From positions 1 through 8,181 of the forward strand of contig JALSQJ010000193.1 in assembly GCA_026985495.1 (NCBI GenBank): a stretch of DNA of 8,181 nt, written 5' to 3'. This document shows positions 1 through 5,817 of the stretch, piece by piece (within the stretch, counting starts at the first letter, position 1; each line of letters begins with the position of its first letter). The notes beneath the pieces are model-generated. The model was not told the origin of the DNA. It saw only the letters and a program-made list of their open reading frames with translations, and made no database searches. The position numbers and the translations under genes are program-made. This stretch comes from Campylobacteraceae bacterium (GTDB lineage Bacteria > Campylobacterota > Campylobacteria > Campylobacterales > Sulfurovaceae).

Positions 1-202
1 TATATCTATGGTAGTTAACATCTTTATGACCATTGGAATGGCACCAGTTGTAGGGCTACCACTACCAATGTTTAGTCATGGTGGAACCTCTTTTATTATT
101 TTTTCTGTTCTTTTTGGTATTTTAGAAAATTTACTTGCATTTCGTTTCTATTTTATGTATAATTCGGACTCAAAAATAACAATGATGAAGAAATCTATTT
201 AA
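1..202 (+). CDS. rodA: RodA (MrdB) rod-shape SEDS glycosyltransferase, C-terminal end (partial)
   Basis: This is the 3' end of a gene that enters from outside the window; the reading frame is already open at base 2 and stops at TAA 200-202. The visible residues include NIFMTIGMAPVVGLPLPMFS, followed by HGGTSF. This is the conserved last periplasmic loop and start of the last membrane helix of SEDS proteins (RodA/FtsW/SpoVE), which polymerise peptidoglycan glycan strands in the inner membrane. A hydrophobic helix follows (IIFSVLFGILENLLAF), then a short polar cytoplasmic tail. The MAPVVGLPLPMFS wording favours RodA over FtsW, which usually has a different sequence here, but with only about 66 residues FtsW cannot be fully excluded. 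The ATG at base 8 is an internal methionine, not a start. The tRNA lies 25 bases downstream on the same strand, so the two may share a transcript. Confidence 0.85.
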   Translation, partial: ISMVVNIFMTIGMAPVVGLPLPMFSHGGTSFIIFSVLFGILENLLAFRFYFMYNSDSKITMMKKSI

Positions 203-205
203 CAT

Positions 206-214
206 TATTATAGT
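206..214 (+). promoter_or_regulatory. Possible -10 element for the tRNA
   Basis: A TATTATAGT stretch lies 13 to 21 bases before the mature tRNA 5' end and just after the rodA stop codon. It could be a sigma-70 -10 box (TATTAT or TATAGT). No -35 match is visible, although Campylobacterota promoters often lack one. Co-transcription with rodA is equally plausible. Confidence 0.3.
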
Positions 215-227
215 TTTTGCTCTACAC

Positions 228-304
228 GGGTCGGTAGCTCAGTTGGTTAGAGCACTCGGCTCATAACCGAGTGGTCGGGAGTTCGAGTCTCCCCCGACCC
301 ACCA
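228..304 (+). tRNA. tRNA-Met (anticodon CAT), encoded CCA
   Basis: The full cloverleaf can be folded by hand. The acceptor stem is GGGTCGG (228-234) with CCGACCC (294-300), discriminator A301 and encoded CCA 302-304. The D stem is GCTC/GAGC (237-240, 250-253) and the anticodon stem CTCGG/CCGAG (255-259, 267-271). The loop CTCATAA puts anticodon CAT at 262-264, and the T stem is GGGAG/CTCCC (277-281, 289-293). G1 pairs with C72, so the unpaired 1-72 position typical of bacterial initiator tRNA is absent; elongator methionine is the best call. A CAT anticodon could also be tRNA-Ile2, with lysidine-modified C34, and sequence alone does not fully rule that out. The CCA end is only 9 bases from the stop codon of the opposing gene. 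Confidence 0.93.
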
Positions 305-313
305 CTTAGATGA

Positions 314-1153
314 CTAATCCAATAATTTTTTAAAATCTTCCAACTCAAATAACAATAGATTTTTTGCTGTGCAGTTTTTTAGCTCATTAGAGAAGCCACT
401 TTTAGAGAAGAGTGCAAAAATATCTACTTTTAAGCCTGATATCTCAGCTTTATTTCTCAATTTTCTAAATTCACTTTTACAAATATGTCTATTTGTATAT
501 TTGCACTCACCTAAAATAGTTGTTCCATCTTTATGTGTCGCCCAAATATCAAATTCGGAGTGTTTGTCCCAATAGTTTCCATTGACTACTAATTGATTAC
601 CATAATAGGTATTAAGTAACTCTTGAGATAGTTGTTCAAAAACAAAAGAGTGAAGCCGTGAAAAGTGTTGTTCAAAATTTTCATAAAAACGTTGAGACTC
701 TTTCCTATTTAAATCTTTATGATATGGTTCTACAAAACCAAACCAAAAACGGTGAAATGGTTTTTTAAACCTAATTTTAGGCTCTATTTTATAATTTCTA
801 AGTGACTTCTCTAATTTCTGATTGGAGTACTCTTTAAGTGCAGGTTCTCGTGAATCTTCAAGTTCAATAATATTAAGCTCAACAAGTTCATTAACCAAAC
901 GCAGACCTAAACTCTCCCCTACTCGTGCTTTTCTAAAAACATTAGAGAGTCGTCCATCACCACGAGCAATAGAGACTAAAAGATAACGATAAGGCTCTTC
1001 TATAAGGTAAGATGGAGATATAAGTTCATTCATAACTTTGTAGTGTTCTATAAAATTAAAACGGATAATAGAGTCAAGGTCATCAAAAAAGTCTAACTCC
1101 AATGCCTCCTCTACACCTCCAAAAACTGCGAACAATTCAATTGCTTGTTCCAA
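314..1153 (-). CDS. DUF234-type protein with PD-(D/E)XK nuclease-like C-terminal domain
   Basis: A 279-residue protein if counted from the TTG at 1153; stop TAG. Residues about 45-105 look like a winged helix (EEPYRYLLVSIARGDGRL then VGESLGLRLVNELVELNII). The C-terminal part carries FDIWATHKDGTTILGECKY, with D202, E216 and K218 in the spacing of a PD-(D/E)XK metal-dependent nuclease core. This matches DUF234 (PF03008), usually found at the C-terminus of archaeal-type ATPases. No Walker A motif is present, so this is a stand-alone version. The role is unknown; DNA binding or cleavage is an inference from the fold. The start is uncertain: the frame stays open and reads like family sequence (RFQNFFNHYGYLELEQAIELF) back to an ATA at 1201 that has a good Shine-Dalgarno, so the real protein is probably about 16 residues longer. 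It is divergent from the helicase gene and convergent with the tRNA. Confidence 0.72.
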   Translation of the reverse strand: MEQAIELFAVFGGVEEALELDFFDDLDSIIRFNFIEHYKVMNELISPSYLIEEPYRYLLVSIARGDGRLSNVFRKARVGESLGLRLVNELVELNIIELEDSREPALKEYSNQKLEKSLRNYKIEPKIRFKKPFHRFWFGFVEPYHKDLNRKESQRFYENFEQHFSRLHSFVFEQLSQELLNTYYGNQLVVNGNYWDKHSEFDIWATHKDGTTILGECKYTNRHICKSEFRKLRNKAEISGLKVDIFALFSKSGFSNELKNCTAKNLLLFELEDFKKLLD

Positions 1154-1213
1154 TTCTAAATATCCATAATGGTTAAAAAAGTTCTGAAATCTTGTTTTTA
1201 TACCTATCCTTTT
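1154..1213 (-). other. In-frame N-terminal extension with Shine-Dalgarno and ATA in place of a start codon
   Basis: Read on the minus strand, AAAAGG (1213-1208) is followed after 6 bases by ATA (1201-1199), then 15 codons in frame with the downstream gene and without a stop (KTRFQNFFNHYGYLE). There is no ATG, GTG or other TTG in this frame before the upstream TAA at 1237-1235. From memory of Campylobacterota DUF234 proteins, they begin with a similar short helix (like LLEQFxxFY) before the AIEYFAVFGG segment, so ATA lies where methionine would be expected. It may be a rare AUA start, a start-codon mutation, or a sequencing error. Confidence 0.5.
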
Positions 1214-1234
1214 TCTTCTATATCTATATATATT

Positions 1235-1263
1235 TTAACCTTTTATCTTTAATCTAATATAAT
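1235..1263 (+). promoter_or_regulatory. Putative sigma-70 promoter of the helicase gene
   Basis: A perfect TATAAT (1258-1263) is preceded after 17 bases by TTAACC (1235-1240, four of six matches to TTGACA). It would start a transcript near 1270, giving a leader of about 17 bases with the Shine-Dalgarno AAGAAGG at 1274-1280. The same AT-rich 1154-1286 interval must also hold the promoter of the divergent DUF234 gene (for example TATATT on the minus strand, 1261-1256), so the two promoters probably overlap. Confidence 0.55.
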
Positions 1264-1286
1264 AGCACCAAAAAAGAAGGTAATAT

Positions 1287-2609
1287 GTGAAGAATGTAGA
1301 TTTAGTGTTACACCACTTAAAAGAGAATAATGTTTTTTTAACAGGTGGTGCAGGAGTAGGGAAAAGTTATACCACTACTGAAATTATTCGTCTCTACCGT
1401 AGCCAAACTGATGAACAGGTTATTGCACTTGGCTCTACTGGTGTCTCAGCTGTTAATATTGGTGGCTTTACCATTCATAGCTTTTTTGTCTTTGGAATCT
1501 CTAGTAACTTTGAAGAGCTTGACCAAAGTGACAAACGTTCACGCTCAAGACTCTTGGAACTTAAAAAAATTTTAAAAGCAACTGACCTTATTATTATTGA
1601 TGAAATCTCCATGGTCTCTTCTGCTATGATGGATATGATACACTATCGACTAAACTCCATGGGTTATCTTGGCAAACTACTCTTTGTAGGTGATTTTTTT
1701 CAACTTCCTCCTATACAGAAGTTTGGGCAAAATAGAGGTGACCTTTTTGGTGAAAAACTTTACGCTTTTGAATCTGATGCTTGGAGAAGTTTTGCTCCAA
1801 CTGTTATTGAATTAACAGAGATGAAGCGTACTTCTGATGCAGAGTTTACCCATATATTACACAAAGTGCGTGTAGGTCAATGCGACCAAGAGATTATAAC
1901 GTACATGATGCGACTTGCAAACAACACCATTAAAGATGAAAATCCAACCTTTCTATTTGGTCGAAATGCAGAGGTGAACAATACAAATAGAAATAAACTT
2001 AAAGCCATTGATGAAGAGGAACATCTACTCTTTGCTACTTTTGAAGAGCATCAAGGTAGAGTGCATGAGAAACGATTAGCCTCTTGGAAAAAGATGCTCC
2101 CTGTTGAAGAGCAACTAACCCTAAAAGTTGGTGTACCTGTACTCTTTACTATTAATAAATGGGGGAGATATGTCAATGGTGAAAGAGGTATTGTTAGACA
2201 GATTGAAGATGAGTATATTATTGTTGAAAAAGAGGAGAATTTTGTGCGTGTTGAACGACACGATTTTGACCTTTTAGAGATGAAGAGTGATGATAAAGGA
2301 AAGATTGAGTCCATTAAAGTAGCAACTCTATCTCAATTTCCACTTAAACTCGCTTATGCTGTAACCATTCATAAGAGCCAAGGTATGAGCATAGATAATT
2401 TGGTCTGTAATGTTGACAATATTTTTGCTCCAAGCCAATTTTATGTTGCTATCTCAAGAGCCGTTAACCCTAATAATTTACGAATTGATTTTAGTAGAGG
2501 TAATTTAAGTAACTATTTGCATAATGTAGTTAAGGTTGATAGGCGTGTAGTAGAGTACTACACGCAATTAGGAGAGAGTTATGTAACTAATGAAGAGTTA
2601 CCATTTTAA
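1287..2609 (+). CDS. PIF1-like superfamily 1 DNA helicase
   Basis: A 440-residue SF1 helicase of the PIF1/RecD2 type, expected to unwind DNA 5' to 3' using ATP in the cytoplasm. Walker A is GGAGVGKS (residues 20-27); motif Ia lies around GSTGVSAVNIGG (49-60); Walker B is DEISM (105-109); motif III is GDFFQLPP (135-142); the C-terminal motifs are HKSQG (362-366) and YVAISRA (386-392). The order and the short N-terminus before Walker A fit bacterial PIF1-like proteins. The start is GTG at 1287, placed by Shine-Dalgarno AAGAAGG (1274-1280) six bases upstream and by the nearness of Walker A. An ATG two bases earlier runs straight into TGA and cannot be the start. It is divergent from a nuclease-like gene and ends one base from the hemE stop. 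A role in replication or repair housekeeping, or with its neighbour, remains open. Confidence 0.9.
   Translation: MKNVDLVLHHLKENNVFLTGGAGVGKSYTTTEIIRLYRSQTDEQVIALGSTGVSAVNIGGFTIHSFFVFGISSNFEELDQSDKRSRSRLLELKKILKATDLIIIDEISMVSSAMMDMIHYRLNSMGYLGKLLFVGDFFQLPPIQKFGQNRGDLFGEKLYAFESDAWRSFAPTVIELTEMKRTSDAEFTHILHKVRVGQCDQEIITYMMRLANNTIKDENPTFLFGRNAEVNNTNRNKLKAIDEEEHLLFATFEEHQGRVHEKRLASWKKMLPVEEQLTLKVGVPVLFTINKWGRYVNGERGIVRQIEDEYIIVEKEENFVRVERHDFDLLEMKSDDKGKIESIKVATLSQFPLKLAYAVTIHKSQGMSIDNLVCNVDNIFAPSQFYVAISRAVNPNNLRIDFSRGNLSNYLHNVVKVDRRVVEYYTQLGESYVTNEELPF
2543..2565. repeat. Perfect 10-bp hairpin inside the 3' end of the helicase gene
   Basis: GCGTGTAGTA (2543-2552), loop GAG, TACTACACGC (2556-2565) form a perfect stem with a 3-base loop about 44 bases before the helicase stop. 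It encodes part of RRVVEYYTQ. Neither strand has a following T-run, so it is not a classic intrinsic terminator. Its position at the tail-to-tail junction with hemE suggests a bidirectional transcript-end or mRNA-stability element (inference). Confidence 0.55.
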
Positions 2610-2610
2610 T

Positions 2611-3660
2611 TTAATCTCTTTTTGAAGCTCTTTTACACTCTTTTACAAAGTGTATAGCATTTTCTACTGGTACATCAGGTAGGATTCCATGTCCTAAGTT
2701 AAATATATGTCTTCCCTCTTTCATCGTTTCTGCTAGTGACTCTACACACTCGGTGGTTGCCTCTTTGGAGTAGAGACGGCAAGGCTCCATGTTTCCTTGG
2801 AGTACATATCTATCTCCTAGTTTCTCTTTGGCTAGTGCCATTGGAGTTCCCCAATCAACACCAAAGACATCAAAGTTACCATAAACCAAACCACGCTCAA
2901 TAAATGCAGATACACCTTTAGGAAACATAATAATTGGAGTATCAGGATATTTAGATTTTAAATAATCTGCAATCTCTACCATATATCTCCATGAGAACTC
3001 ATCATATCTACTTGGCTCAATTGCTGATGCCCATGAGTCGAAAATTTGAACCACATCAATTCCTGACTCTATCTGTTTTTCCATGTAATATTTTACAACT
3101 TGAGTTACCTCATGTAGAATATTATGTAGAAGTTCTGGATTTGAATACATCATCTTTTTACAAATATTATAGGTTTTAGTACCTTGCCCCTCTATCATAT
3201 AGGTTGCTAATGTCCAAGGAGCACCACAAAAACCAATAAGAGCAATATCATCACCTCTCTCATCGAGTTGCTCTCTTAAGAGTTTAATTGTATCATAAAC
3301 ATAAGTTAGCCTATTAGCAGCCTCTTCTCCTTTAACAAGCCTATCAAGGTCTGCTTGGGTTTTAATAGGGTCTGAAAATTTTGGACCCTCACCCTTTACA
3401 AAACTTAAATCCATTCCCATCTCATCTGGAATAACCAAAATATCTGAAAATAGAATTGCTGCATCAACACCTACAATATCAAGAGGTTGAAGGGTTACTT
3501 CTGCTGCTAGTTTAGGATTATGACAAAGGTCTAAAAAACTCCCTGCCTCTGCTCTTACTGCCATATACTCTGGCAGGTATCGTCCTGCTTGTCTCATCAT
3601 CCATACTGGTGTGTATGGGGTCTTTTTCCCTAGACATGCGTCTATAAAAATCTTACTCAT
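2611..3660 (-). CDS. hemE: Uroporphyrinogen III decarboxylase
   Basis: A 349-residue protein of normal HemE length. It removes the four acetate carboxyls of uroporphyrinogen III to give coproporphyrinogen III in cytoplasmic haem synthesis. The signature [15 protein letters not shown] (residues 18-32) holds R23 and R27, equivalent to the substrate-binding arginines of human UROD. FSDIL (71-75) contributes the key aspartate D73, ATYMIEG (152-158) the active-site tyrosine Y154, FDSW (207-210) the serine S209, and NLGHGILPD (321-329) the conserved histidine H324. All expected catalytic positions are present. The ATG overlaps the stop of the preceding gene by one base (TAATG), and a near-perfect Shine-Dalgarno lies 7 bases upstream, pointing to translational coupling plus strong independent initiation. 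It is the last gene of the asd operon and ends one base from the helicase gene. Confidence 0.97.
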   Translation of the reverse strand: MSKIFIDACLGKKTPYTPVWMMRQAGRYLPEYMAVRAEAGSFLDLCHNPKLAAEVTLQPLDIVGVDAAILFSDILVIPDEMGMDLSFVKGEGPKFSDPIKTQADLDRLVKGEEAANRLTYVYDTIKLLREQLDERGDDIALIGFCGAPWTLATYMIEGQGTKTYNICKKMMYSNPELLHNILHEVTQVVKYYMEKQIESGIDVVQIFDSWASAIEPSRYDEFSWRYMVEIADYLKSKYPDTPIIMFPKGVSAFIERGLVYGNFDVFGVDWGTPMALAKEKLGDRYVLQGNMEPCRLYSKEATTECVESLAETMKEGRHIFNLGHGILPDVPVENAIHFVKECKRASKRD

Positions 3661-4175
3661 TAATGGTCACCTCCTTTATGTAAAAAATATAGTGCTACTG
3701 CTAGTGCCAAAATAGAGACAGCAAAATAGACTAAATCTAATGCTCCATTATAGTCTGTAAATAGAACTCTTTGAAAAAAGTTAACCACAAGTACCATAAC
3801 AATAACTTTACCTAACTTATCTTTCAACTCATCTAGCGAATGAATCTCTAAAATTTTAGATGCACCCTGTCTCTTTGCTACATCTATCTCTGAAATAAAT
3901 AGCTCATAGAGTCCAAATCCAAAGATAAACATAACAACAGCCATAAGATATAAATCTACTGCTCCAATGAGACCACCTACTATAACTTCATGAAACTTAT
4001 CTGGATGTAGATGATTTATATAGGTTGAGATAACCTCTGCTACAACTCCATAGACATCAACAGAAGCGACTAGAAAAAGAGCTATTCCACCTAACATTGA
4101 GAATATGACTGCAAGAAGTACAAAAAATCGTGTATTCCATAATGCACTTTCAAAAATATGTTCAATAAACTTCAT
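3660..4175 (-). CDS. UPF0114 (YqhA) family inner-membrane protein
   Basis: A 171-residue integral membrane protein of unknown function. Four hydrophobic segments can be seen: residues about 17-37 ([20 protein letters not shown]), 65-89, 120-136 and 146-166. The [14 protein letters not shown] stretch (85-98) after the second segment is the most recognisable UPF0114 signature; a polar stretch with charged residues (about 98-119) follows before the third segment. The start ATG at 4175 has an AGAGGA ribosome site (4186-4181), five bases upstream, lying in the 3' end of asd; the gap to asd is one base and the overlap with hemE is one base. The gene is therefore the middle cistron of an asd-UPF0114-hemE operon. 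Context suggests co-expression with amino-acid and haem synthesis but does not define a role. No transporter or enzyme motif is visible. Confidence 0.88.
   Translation of the reverse strand: MKFIEHIFESALWNTRFFVLLAVIFSMLGGIALFLVASVDVYGVVAEVISTYINHLHPDKFHEVIVGGLIGAVDLYLMAVVMFIFGFGLYELFISEIDVAKRQGASKILEIHSLDELKDKLGKVIVMVLVVNFFQRVLFTDYNGALDLVYFAVSILALAVALYFLHKGGDH
3668..3675 (-). promoter_or_regulatory. Strong Shine-Dalgarno of hemE inside the upstream gene
   Basis: On the minus strand, AGGAGGTG lies 7 bases before the hemE ATG and within the last codons of the UPF0114 gene. It is the longest anti-16S match among the ribosome sites seen here and supports the start at 3660. Confidence 0.8.
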
Positions 4176-4176
4176 T

Positions 4177-5208
4177 TTAATCCTCTAACTCTATCCACTT
4201 TTGAGCAATACGAACAGAGTTCGTTGCTGCTCCTACTCTAACTTGGTCGGCAACACCCCAAATATGTAGAACATTTGGCTCAAAAATATCTTTTCTAATT
4301 CGTCCAACATAAGTCTCATCAGTATCTGTTGCTGTCATTGGCATTGGGTATTGATTATTTGCTAAATCGTCTATTAAAACCACATTTTCAAACTCTTTTA
4401 ATACCTCTCTAACTTTTTCAACGGATATATCTACACCCTCGTTGAATCGGATAGTAATAGATTCAGAGTGAGAACGAAGTACAGGGACTCTTACACAAGT
4501 AGCACTTACTGCAAAATCAGAGTGCATAATTTTATTTGTCTCTAGTACCATCTTCATCTCCTCTTTTGTGTAACCATTATCTTGAGGAGTATCAATATGA
4601 GGAATAACATTAAGTGCAATCTGATGAGCAAATGCTTCTACTTTTGTCTCATCTAATCTGAATGCAAAAAAATCTTGCATTTGACGTACAAGCTCCTCCA
4701 TTCCTGCTTTTCCAGCCCCACTTGTGGCTTGATATGTGCTTACATCTACTCTTTTTATTCCATATAGGTCATGAAGAGGTTTAAGAAGTTGAACCATCTG
4801 AATGGTAGAGCAGTTAGGATTAGCAATAATACCTGTATCTTCCCAAAGTTCAATGTCCTCAGGGTTTACTTCAGGAACAACCAAAGGAACATTATCCATC
4901 ATTCTAAAGTGTGAAGTGTTGTCAATAACCACAGCTCCACTCTCAACAGCATACTTAGCATATTTAGCAGAGATACTTCCACCAGCAGAGAAAAAAGCGA
5001 TGTCGATATTACGCCCCTCAAATACTGTTTCGGTTAACTCCTCTATTCTGTACTCATTGCCAGAAAATTCAATCATATTACCAGCAGAGTTCGCACTTGC
5101 TAAAGGGAGCAAATCTCCAATAGGGAACTTCTGCTCTTCTAAGACTCTAAAAAGCTCTTCACCAACAGCTCCACTTGCACCAACAACAGCTACATTATAC
5201 TGCTTCAC
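4177..5208 (-). CDS. asd: Aspartate-semialdehyde dehydrogenase
   Basis: A 343-residue cytoplasmic enzyme that reduces aspartyl-4-phosphate with NADPH to aspartate-semialdehyde, the branch point to lysine/diaminopimelate, threonine and methionine. GASGAVG (residues 10-16) is the NADP-binding loop, NPNCSTIQ (130-137) holds the catalytic thioester cysteine C133, YQATSGAG (159-166) gives the conserved glutamine Q160, and RVPVLRSHSE (240-249) gives the acid-base histidine H247. Length and motifs fit the standard family. The start is GTG: it lies five bases after AAAAGGA (5220-5214), while an ATG two bases earlier meets TGA at once. It is the first gene of the operon with the UPF0114 gene and hemE. 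No lysine-riboswitch-like structure was recognised in the leader. In Campylobacter jejuni, as I recall, asd also sits close to gyrA. Confidence 0.97.
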   Translation of the reverse strand: MKQYNVAVVGASGAVGEELFRVLEEQKFPIGDLLPLASANSAGNMIEFSGNEYRIEELTETVFEGRNIDIAFFSAGGSISAKYAKYAVESGAVVIDNTSHFRMMDNVPLVVPEVNPEDIELWEDTGIIANPNCSTIQMVQLLKPLHDLYGIKRVDVSTYQATSGAGKAGMEELVRQMQDFFAFRLDETKVEAFAHQIALNVIPHIDTPQDNGYTKEEMKMVLETNKIMHSDFAVSATCVRVPVLRSHSESITIRFNEGVDISVEKVREVLKEFENVVLIDDLANNQYPMPMTATDTDETYVGRIRKDIFEPNVLHIWGVADQVRVGAATNSVRIAQKWIELED

Positions 5209-5313
5209 ATTTATCCTTTTTATTAAATACTTTCATATATTTAAACATTAATTTATCGATGTTATTTTAACAAATATGCGTTAATTGTAGGCTTTTATAT
5301 CTACTATTTGATA

Positions 5314-5319
5314 ATTATA
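5314..5319 (-). promoter_or_regulatory. Putative -10 box of the asd operon
   Basis: The minus strand reads TATAAT here, a perfect -10 hexamer, about 105 bases before the asd GTG. No -35 match is seen at 16 to 18 bases, which is common in Campylobacterota, where T-rich periodic sequence replaces it. The implied leader is about 100 bases and holds GTTA/TAAC half-sites (5261-5284), but no recognisable riboswitch or attenuator. Confidence 0.4.
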
Positions 5320-5362
5320 GTAAGGAAAGTGGCTTTTTTAGTAGCTAATAGAGCTATTGTTT

Positions 5363-5390
5363 AATAGGGTTCAAAAATATGAACCCTATT
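5363..5390 (-). terminator. Hairpin after the small exported-protein gene, probable terminator
   Basis: AATAGGGTTC (5363-5372) and GAACCCTATT (5381-5390) form a perfect 10-bp stem with an 8-base loop, starting four bases after the stop codon at 5397-5395. On the gene's own strand the stem is followed by AAACAATAGC, not a T-run. On the plus strand it is followed by TTAATTAT. It is placed where a terminator should be, but the tail is poor; a second small stem (TAGCT/AGCTA, 5342-5356) follows. Confidence 0.5.
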
Positions 5391-5394
5391 TTAA

Positions 5395-5817
5395 TTATAC
5401 ACACTCGTAAGTATCTGTAAGTTTATCTACTTTTGGTTTTTTATTATCTTCACAAAAATAGTCAGAATCAGGAAGCTCTGTTTTCTCTATAATTGTATCT
5501 CCTAACTCTTCAGCAGGAAGAATTAATAGGTTTTCCATCTGATACTCCTCTAATTCAACTTGACCCATTACATACTCTTCAGGTGGAAGTACAATTGTTT
5601 CAACGCCGTTCACAATAGGAGCATTTAAATTTTCTCTCTTTTGATGAACAAACGGTTTAACAGGAGAAGTCTCCTCTTTTTTATGACGAGAAGATAGATG
5701 AGATATATCTACAACACATACTCCATTTTTACAAATCATATTTGTACCTGTTGCAGATAGACTTACTGTAAGTAGCGAAATTGATAATAGTGTTGATGTG
5801 AATGTTTTTCTTGTCAT
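5395..5817 (-). CDS. Small exported protein of unknown function
   Basis: A 140-residue protein not recognised as a named family. Residues 1-24 look like a Sec signal peptide: basic TRK, a hydrophobic core LLSISLLTVSLSA, and likely cleavage near A22 or G24. The mature part has four cysteines in two local pairs, C29/C34 (MICKNGVCVV) and C122/C139 near the C-terminus, which suggests periplasmic disulfides. A basic linker (residues about 42-62) leads to an acidic half with three spaced LP motifs: VLPPEEY (76-82), ILPAEEL (99-105) and ELPDSDY (114-120). No enzyme motif or lipobox is visible. The ATG has AGGAGAGG nine bases upstream (5834-5827). It stands alone between gyrA and asd on the same strand, with its own apparent promoter and a downstream hairpin, so it is probably monocistronic. 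Confidence 0.8.
   Translation of the reverse strand: MTRKTFTSTLLSISLLTVSLSATGTNMICKNGVCVVDISHLSSRHKKEETSPVKPFVHQKRENLNAPIVNGVETIVLPPEEYVMGQVELEEYQMENLLILPAEELGDTIIEKTELPDSDYFCEDNKKPKVDKLTDTYECV

Noticed and set aside
228..304. Initiator tRNA-fMet
   Set aside because: G1-C72 is paired; bacterial initiator tRNA has a mismatch there, and the anticodon stem lacks the usual three G-C pairs (here CTCGG/CCGAG).
306..331. Possible terminator for the tRNA (TTAG/CTAA stem then T6)
   Set aside because: The stem is only 4 bp and AT-rich, and 8 bases separate it from the T-run; not enough to call.
1330..1340. T7 run in the helicase gene (and another at 1694-1700) as phase-variation tracts
   Set aside because: Both encode ordinary Phe codons in conserved segments, and runs of 7 are expected in such AT-rich DNA; no sign of an alternative frame product.
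2600..2640. Second copy of the tRNA 3' end as an integration scar
   Set aside because: No match to the TTCGAGTC...ACCA segment is visible near the far edge of the accessory block or elsewhere in the window.
4802..5251. 149-codon open frame on the plus strand opposite asd
   Set aside because: It is wholly antisense to the clear asd gene, has low-complexity Ser/Leu/Pro composition and no ribosome site; it is a shadow frame. The same applies to plus-strand frames over gyrA (6282-6563, 6672-6857, 7398-7769) and hemE (2991-3179), the frame at 369-575, and the minus-strand frame at 2051-2314.
5209..5313. Lysine riboswitch or peptide-leader attenuator upstream of asd
   Set aside because: The leader is too short and too AT-rich for the lysine riboswitch, and no leader peptide rich in Lys, Thr or Met codons followed by alternative stems was found.
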